Position numbers and translations under genes: made by a program
Notes under the pieces: generated by a model
Told to the model about the DNA's origin: nothing
Seen by the model: only the letters and a program-made list of their open reading frames with translations
The model's database searches: none
Part shown: one piece after another, positions 12,669 through 16,651 of the stretch
How positions within the stretch are numbered: the first letter of the stretch is position 1
Layout of the letters: every line of letters starts with the position of its first letter
From: an uncultured Collinsella sp.
GTDB taxonomy: Bacteria > Actinomycetota > Coriobacteriia > Coriobacteriales > Coriobacteriaceae
Assembly: GCA_902490095.1 (NCBI GenBank)
Contig: CABUCQ010000039.1
Span: 1 to 16,651 of the forward strand
Direction of reading: 5' to 3'
Length of the DNA: 16,651 bases

Positions 12669-13736
12669 ATGGCTAACCCCAAGATTTCCGTTGTCGTTCC
12701 CATCTATAAGGTAGAGCTGTGCCTGGCCTGGTGCCTGGACTCCCTGCTTGCGCAGGACATGCCCGATTGGGAGGGCGTGCTGGTCAACGATGGCTCGCCG
12801 GATGGCTCGCGCGATATTGCGGCCGCCTATTGCGAAAAAGACGCGCGCTTCACGCTGGTCGATAAGCCCAATGGCGGCCTGTCGAGTGCGCGTAATGCAG
12901 GCATCGCTGCGTCCACGGCGCCTATCGTCGCGTTTTTGGATTCCGACGACCGCTTTACGCCCGATGCATGCCGCGTGATCGTCGATGCCTTTGAGCGCGA
13001 GCGCTGTGATGTTTTGACCTTTGGTGCGAATCCGTATCCGCTGGAGGCGGGGTATCCGTGGCTTAACTATGTGCTGAGCCCGCGCGATGTGTCGTTTGAA
13101 GGCTATAGCTCCGACCTACTGTTTAAGGAAGCATCTCGCCCCTTTGCATGGCGCACCGCCTGCAAGCGTGAGTTTTTGCTGGGTAACGGGATCGTGTTCG
13201 ACGAAACCGTTAAGTATGGCGAGGACCAGGTCTTCGATTTTGCCGTGTACGGTCGCTCGCGCAAGACCGCGCTTATTTCGAACAAGCTGTATGACTACCG
13301 CGTGGCGCGCAAGGGTTCGCTCATGGACACCATGCGCTACGACGACGAGATGCGTCTGCTGGAGCACGTGAAGATTTACTCCGCGGTGCTGGCTGACTGG
13401 CAGCGCGACGGTCTCGATGTCCAGCATGCCGAGGACCTGGCGTACTTCCTATGCGATCTGGTGCTGTACGATGCGCTCAGGTTGCTGGGTTCGGACTGCG
13501 GCAAGGTGTTTGCTACCGTTGCCACAGCGCTTGCCGGTTCTGCTGTGGGTAGCGATGCTGCGCTTGCACAATGTGCCCCGTCTGTTGCCGCTATGGTGCG
13601 CGCGGCGCTTACCAGTAAGGCCCCCAATGCCCGTGCGTGCAAAAAGCTCATGTTCGATTACGACGTCTTGAGGTTTGGGCGTCTGGGTGCCTGCAAGCGC
13701 ATGGCGGCGAACGCCCTGGGAAAGCGAGAAGTGTAG
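12669..13736 (+). CDS. GT2 family glycosyltransferase
   Basis: The 355-residue enzyme has KISVVVPIYKVELCLAWCLD (5-24), VNDGSPDGS (39-47), NGGLSSARNAGIA (68-80) and the DXD-type DSDDRF (91-96), with a YGEDQVFDF motif further on in the acceptor region. Two starts are possible: GTG at 12663, only three bases after AGGAG, and ATG at 12669, nine bases after it; I prefer the ATG. The AGGAG directly follows the TAG of the previous gene, so the genes are translationally coupled. The stop abuts the ATG of the 828-residue protein with no gap. A single-sugar transfer in surface glycan assembly is likely; sugar and linkage are unknown. Confidence 0.92.
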   Translation: MANPKISVVVPIYKVELCLAWCLDSLLAQDMPDWEGVLVNDGSPDGSRDIAAAYCEKDARFTLVDKPNGGLSSARNAGIAASTAPIVAFLDSDDRFTPDACRVIVDAFERERCDVLTFGANPYPLEAGYPWLNYVLSPRDVSFEGYSSDLLFKEASRPFAWRTACKREFLLGNGIVFDETVKYGEDQVFDFAVYGRSRKTALISNKLYDYRVARKGSLMDTMRYDDEMRLLEHVKIYSAVLADWQRDGLDVQHAEDLAYFLCDLVLYDALRLLGSDCGKVFATVATALAGSAVGSDAALAQCAPSVAAMVRAALTSKAPNARACKKLMFDYDVLRFGRLGACKRMAANALGKREV

Positions 13737-16223
13737 ATGAGTATCAAGCGTTTGGCACTTTGCCGCAGTCAGGGCCGTCTGTTTGTGCTGCTTCGTTTTG
13801 CCGGTCAGGATGTCGCTGCGCTTATTGAGCAGGAGGGTTCTCAAGCGTTTGCCCATGCGACGACGAGCGGTTCTTGTGTGCCGTCGCTGGTGCTCCCGGT
13901 CGATCATGGCCGTGTGCTGGCGCTTTGCCCTTCCGTTTCCGATTACGAGCGCGAGCTCGCTGTCTTGGTGCTTCCGTTTTTGGATGACTCGTCGATGGAT
14001 GTCGTTTTTGCATCCGATGGCCAAAGGTTGGGCTCCATTCGCCTTGATAGCCGCGTGGCCAAGCTGGAATCCAAGATTAACTACAAAGCAAAGCCTTCGC
14101 TGTGCGCGCTTATCCGCGATGCGCAGCGTGGCGAATGCTGCGGTCGCTACGAGATCGATGCCATTCGCTATTTGCCGGCAGACGCCGGCGCGGTGTGGCG
14201 CTATGAGGTTACCTGGGCTGGAGACCCCCAGTGCGCACCTGAGCTCCAGATCTTTGATACGCATATGAATGCCATCGATGTCACCGTGCATGTGTTTGAA
14301 TCGCAGGTCGATGTTCCCCAGCGCAACGGTTGCCGCGTCAATAAAACGTATCTGAGTGTTGAGATGCCTCAGGATATACGAGATTTTGTCGCGATCGTGA
14401 ACGATCCCACAGAGCGGATCCAAAGCGGGTTTTGCGCCATGGATGGTCGCCTGTACAACGGCATGTTCGATGACAGCTGGAACCGCATGAAGGACGCGCG
14501 TGCAGACGACGCAGCTTATCGACGTTGGTTTGAGCAACATCGCGCAAAGCCGGGCGATTTGGCGTGCCAGCGTGTCGCTTCGGCGGCCTTTGCCTATAGA
14601 CCGCTCGTGAGCATTGTGGTGCCGTGCTACAAGACTGATCGGGTCTACCTGCGCGAGCTGCTGGACTCGGTGCTAGCCCAGAGCTATGACAACTGGGAAT
14701 TGCTGCTTATGGACGCCTCGCCCGAATGGGATGCGGTGGCCAATCTTGCGGCTGCCGCCAATGACGAGCGGGTTTGTCGTATTCAGCTGCCTGGCAACGG
14801 CGGCATTGTGGTCAACACCAACGCAGGTATTGAGCAAGCGATGGGCGACTACATCGCGTTCTTGGACCACGATGACATTCTGGAGCCGGACGCGTTATTC
14901 CAGTATGTTTCCGCGCTGAATAAGGCGGCCGAGGGCGAGCGCCCCCAGGTCTTGTTCTGCGACGAGGATATGTTTCAGAAAACGGGGGAGTGGGGCCAGC
15001 CGGTCTTTAAGACGCGGCTCAACGTCGATCTGCTCTATAGCCATAACTGCGTGACGCATTTCCTGATGGTGGAGAAGGCGCTCATCGATCACATTGGTAT
15101 GTCCCCAGAAGACGTTGCGGGCGCCCAGGATTACGACCTGACGCTCCGCTGCCTTGCAGCCGGCGCGTGCTTTGAGCACGTTGCGCATGTGCTGTATCAC
15201 TGGCGCGTGCATCCGGGATCGACCGCCGACGGTTCTGCCGATAGTAAGCCGTATGCTATTGAAGCCGGGCGCCTTGCGCTTCAGCGCCACTTTAACGCGC
15301 TGGGCATTTGCGGAACGGTCGAGGAGACCGAGACGCCGTTTGTCTACCGCATGCGCTATGCGCTGCCGGAGTCTGCGCCGCTGGTGAGCATTGTGATCCC
15401 CACCAAGGACCACGTTGAGACGCTCGATGCCTGTGTGATGTCGATCGCCCAGAAGGCCACGTATACAAACTACGAGATCGTCTTGGTGGAGAACAACAGC
15501 GAAGCCCCGGAGACGTTTGCGTATTACGAAACCCTGCCGGAGCGCGTGATCGCTGCGTCTGACGGTAGGGGTAGCGCACGTGTTGTGTACTGGCCGGGCG
15601 AGTTTAATTATTCGAAAATCATTAACTTTGGCGTTGAGCATGCTGGGGGCGACTACCTGCTGCTGCTCAACAACGATACCGAGGTCATAAGCGCTGGCTT
15701 TATTGAAGAGATGATGGGCTATCTGCAGCGTTCCGATACGGGCGTGGTGGGCGCCAAACTCTACTTTGCCGATCATCTGGTGCAGCACGCTGGCATTGTG
15801 GTTGGCGTGCGCGGCGCACTTGCCCATGCCAACCAGGACTTTTCGGCTAAGCGCGAGGGCTATCTTGCCCGTGCCGTGCGCCCGGGCAACTTCAGCGCCG
15901 TAACGGGTGCCTGCCAGATGGTCCGACGCGACGTATTTGAGCTGGTCGGCGGCTACAACGAGGAATTCGCTGTCGGCTTTAACGACGCTGACTTTTGCCT
16001 GTGCGTATGGGAGGCGGGCTACCGCACCATCTATACGCCCTATGCCGAGCTGTACCACTACGAGTTCACCTCGCGCGGCAGGGAAGAGGCCAACGAGGAA
16101 AAGCTGCGCCGCTGGAAGCGCGAGCAGGCCCTGTTTATGCAGCGCTGGCCTGAGTTCTTCCTCGATGGCGATCCGTGGTTGGGACCAAACCTATCTGCCG
16201 AGAGTGAGTATTTCTCGGTCTAA
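13737..16223 (+). CDS. Large tandem-GT2 glycosyltransferase with an unknown N-terminal domain
   Basis: The 828-residue protein has three parts. Residues 1 to about 285 form a beta-rich domain I do not recognise. Residues about 289-530 are a first GT2 domain: PLVSIVVPCYK, then DHDD at 377-380 and LFCDEDMF. Residues about 548-800 are a second GT2 domain: PLVSIVIPTKD, LNNDTEV at 644-650, GACQMVRRDVF and GFNDADFCL, the arrangement of rhamnosyl-type chain enzymes. No membrane helix is evident. Tandem GT2 proteins of this kind often add two different linkages or alternate residues of a repeat unit, so it may act as a chain or repeat-unit synthase (inference). It begins immediately after the preceding TAG (TAGATG), behind a weak GAGAAG ribosome site, and ends the cluster. 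Confidence 0.9.
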   Translation: MSIKRLALCRSQGRLFVLLRFAGQDVAALIEQEGSQAFAHATTSGSCVPSLVLPVDHGRVLALCPSVSDYERELAVLVLPFLDDSSMDVVFASDGQRLGSIRLDSRVAKLESKINYKAKPSLCALIRDAQRGECCGRYEIDAIRYLPADAGAVWRYEVTWAGDPQCAPELQIFDTHMNAIDVTVHVFESQVDVPQRNGCRVNKTYLSVEMPQDIRDFVAIVNDPTERIQSGFCAMDGRLYNGMFDDSWNRMKDARADDAAYRRWFEQHRAKPGDLACQRVASAAFAYRPLVSIVVPCYKTDRVYLRELLDSVLAQSYDNWELLLMDASPEWDAVANLAAAANDERVCRIQLPGNGGIVVNTNAGIEQAMGDYIAFLDHDDILEPDALFQYVSALNKAAEGERPQVLFCDEDMFQKTGEWGQPVFKTRLNVDLLYSHNCVTHFLMVEKALIDHIGMSPEDVAGAQDYDLTLRCLAAGACFEHVAHVLYHWRVHPGSTADGSADSKPYAIEAGRLALQRHFNALGICGTVEETETPFVYRMRYALPESAPLVSIVIPTKDHVETLDACVMSIAQKATYTNYEIVLVENNSEAPETFAYYETLPERVIAASDGRGSARVVYWPGEFNYSKIINFGVEHAGGDYLLLLNNDTEVISAGFIEEMMGYLQRSDTGVVGAKLYFADHLVQHAGIVVGVRGALAHANQDFSAKREGYLARAVRPGNFSAVTGACQMVRRDVFELVGGYNEEFAVGFNDADFCLCVWEAGYRTIYTPYAELYHYEFTSRGREEANEEKLRRWKREQALFMQRWPEFFLDGDPWLGPNLSAESEYFSV

Positions 16224-16372
16224 GGCAATGGGTTTAGGAAGTCCTGAACTTTCTTTCGCTATGAGCTTGGAAGAAAGCAATGGTGGACTACTAACTAAGT
16301 CATATTACGAAAGCTCGATACTTCCGCGATAAGTTTATACAAGCTTATACAGCTCGATATTATTCGATATAA
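16224..16372. other. Non-coding gap after the glycosyltransferase cluster
   Basis: No convincing gene or classic terminator is seen. CTTTCTT and AAGAAAG could pair across a 15-base loop but have no U run. The stretch shifts to A/T-rich sequence from about 16310 and runs into the phased repeat at 16331-16380. The nine-base AGCTCGATA occurs twice (16312 and 16351). Confidence 0.5.
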
Positions 16373-16380
16373 GTAGATAT
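16331..16380 (+). repeat. Five imperfect 10-bp AT-rich units
   Basis: The 50 bases divide exactly into AAGTTTATAC, AAGCTTATAC, AGCTCGATAT, TATTCGATAT and AAGTAGATAT. Units 1 and 2 differ at one base; units 3 to 5 share GATAT. The 10-bp period is close to one helical turn, as in intrinsically bent DNA or tandem binding sites. Confidence 0.6.
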
Positions 16381-16627
16381 CGCACTTGCCTTTGCCGGCT
16401 TACCCGCCGGCGTTATGGATCTTATTAACGGCAAGGCGCTTACGTTCTTGCGTCGTGCCCTCTCCGAAGATCTGGCGCCTATCAACCAGGTGGAGGTAGC
16501 GCTCTCTATGGGCGATAGCTTTGTCGCGACTGGTTTGACCATAGAGGACGATCTTCTGTCGAGAGCCGCTAAGGCCACTAAGGGCTATGCCTATCTGGTG
16601 TTAGCGCCGGGCGATTTTAGCCGCTAA
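16373..16627 (+). pseudogene. Remnant of an AAA-family ATP-binding protein gene
   Basis: The frame opens after TAA at 16370-16372 without a start and reads VDIALAFAGLPAGVMDLING, then ALTFLRRA, and later LSRAAKATKGYAYLVLAP before a stop at 16625. This matches the lid region after the ATPase core of bacterial AAA proteins of the ATP-binding/DUF type, where A-F-A-G-L-P, T-F-L-R-R-A and A-A-x-A-T-x-G-Y-P-Y-L are typical. The P-loop, Walker B and everything before are missing, and the end departs from the expected LIQLVGY. A 70-residue reading from ATG 16415 exists but lacks a ribosome site. I regard it as a decayed fragment; it could be a recombination relic at the edge of the glycan cluster. Confidence 0.6.
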
Positions 16628-16651
16628 TAGTCAAACGATTTTGACCAATCC

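Noticed and set aside
13449..16058. Long minus-strand open frames (13449-14540 and 14895-16058)
   Set aside because: Both are antisense to GT2 genes with clear motifs, and their products have no recognisable features.
16630..16645. Hairpin GTCAAA-CGAT-TTTGAC at the window end
   Set aside because: Perfect 6-bp stem but A/T-rich, with no U run and cut off by the window; not enough to call a terminator or operator.
1..16651. CRISPR arrays, tRNA/rRNA genes, insertion sequences, prophage genes
   Set aside because: No regular direct repeats with spacers, no cloverleaf or rRNA-like sequence, no transposase motif and no terminal inverted repeats were found.

Overview
The window is a GC-rich, gene-dense bacterial stretch with short intergenic gaps, purine-rich ribosome binding sites, GTG and TTG starts, a SUF Fe-S operon led by an Rrf2 regulator, an LPXTG-type wall protein and a run of family 2 glycosyltransferases. 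This fits a Gram-positive gut actinobacterium of the Coriobacteriia, most like Collinsella. That assignment is inferred from gene content and style, not from a marker gene.

Positions 1-2913: sufB (cut by the window edge) and sufC run leftward. A divergent IscR-like Rrf2 regulator with three cysteines starts at 1780. Between them lie two 31-bp palindromic sites, 27/31 identical when compared in opposite orientations, so each faces one of the two divergent genes. This looks like an Fe-S-sensing switch. Eight bases after the regulator begins an overlapping nucleotidyltransferase/HEPN pair (MNT-HEPN toxin-antitoxin type), probably reachable by read-through from the regulator.

Positions 2914-6859: a 605-residue exported protein has a signal peptide, a lysozyme-like globular domain, about 270 residues of Ser/Asp/Lys/Thr-rich stalk and an MPKTG sortase signal. 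It has its own promoter, with a palindrome over the -35, and a strong terminator. Next is a 598-residue AAA-ATPase-like/PD-(D/E)XK family protein that seems to have lost the Walker B glutamate and the nuclease E-x-K.

Positions 6860-16223: a cell-surface glycan locus. Leftward are an acyltransferase-3 membrane protein and a GT2 enzyme of the galactofuranosyl/rhamnosyltransferase kind. Rightward are four single-domain GT2 enzymes and an 828-residue protein with an N-terminal domain of unknown function and two GT2 domains. Two of the single-domain enzymes (9313 and 11538) are paralogues sharing a 62-nt perfectly identical block, suggesting gene conversion. Together these genes probably assemble and acylate a wall or capsular glycan; polymerase, export and sugar-nucleotide genes are not in the window.

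Positions 16224-16651: a short non-coding stretch with a 10-bp-phased AT-rich repeat, then a broken remnant of an AAA ATPase gene. No tRNA, rRNA, CRISPR array or intact insertion sequence was seen.
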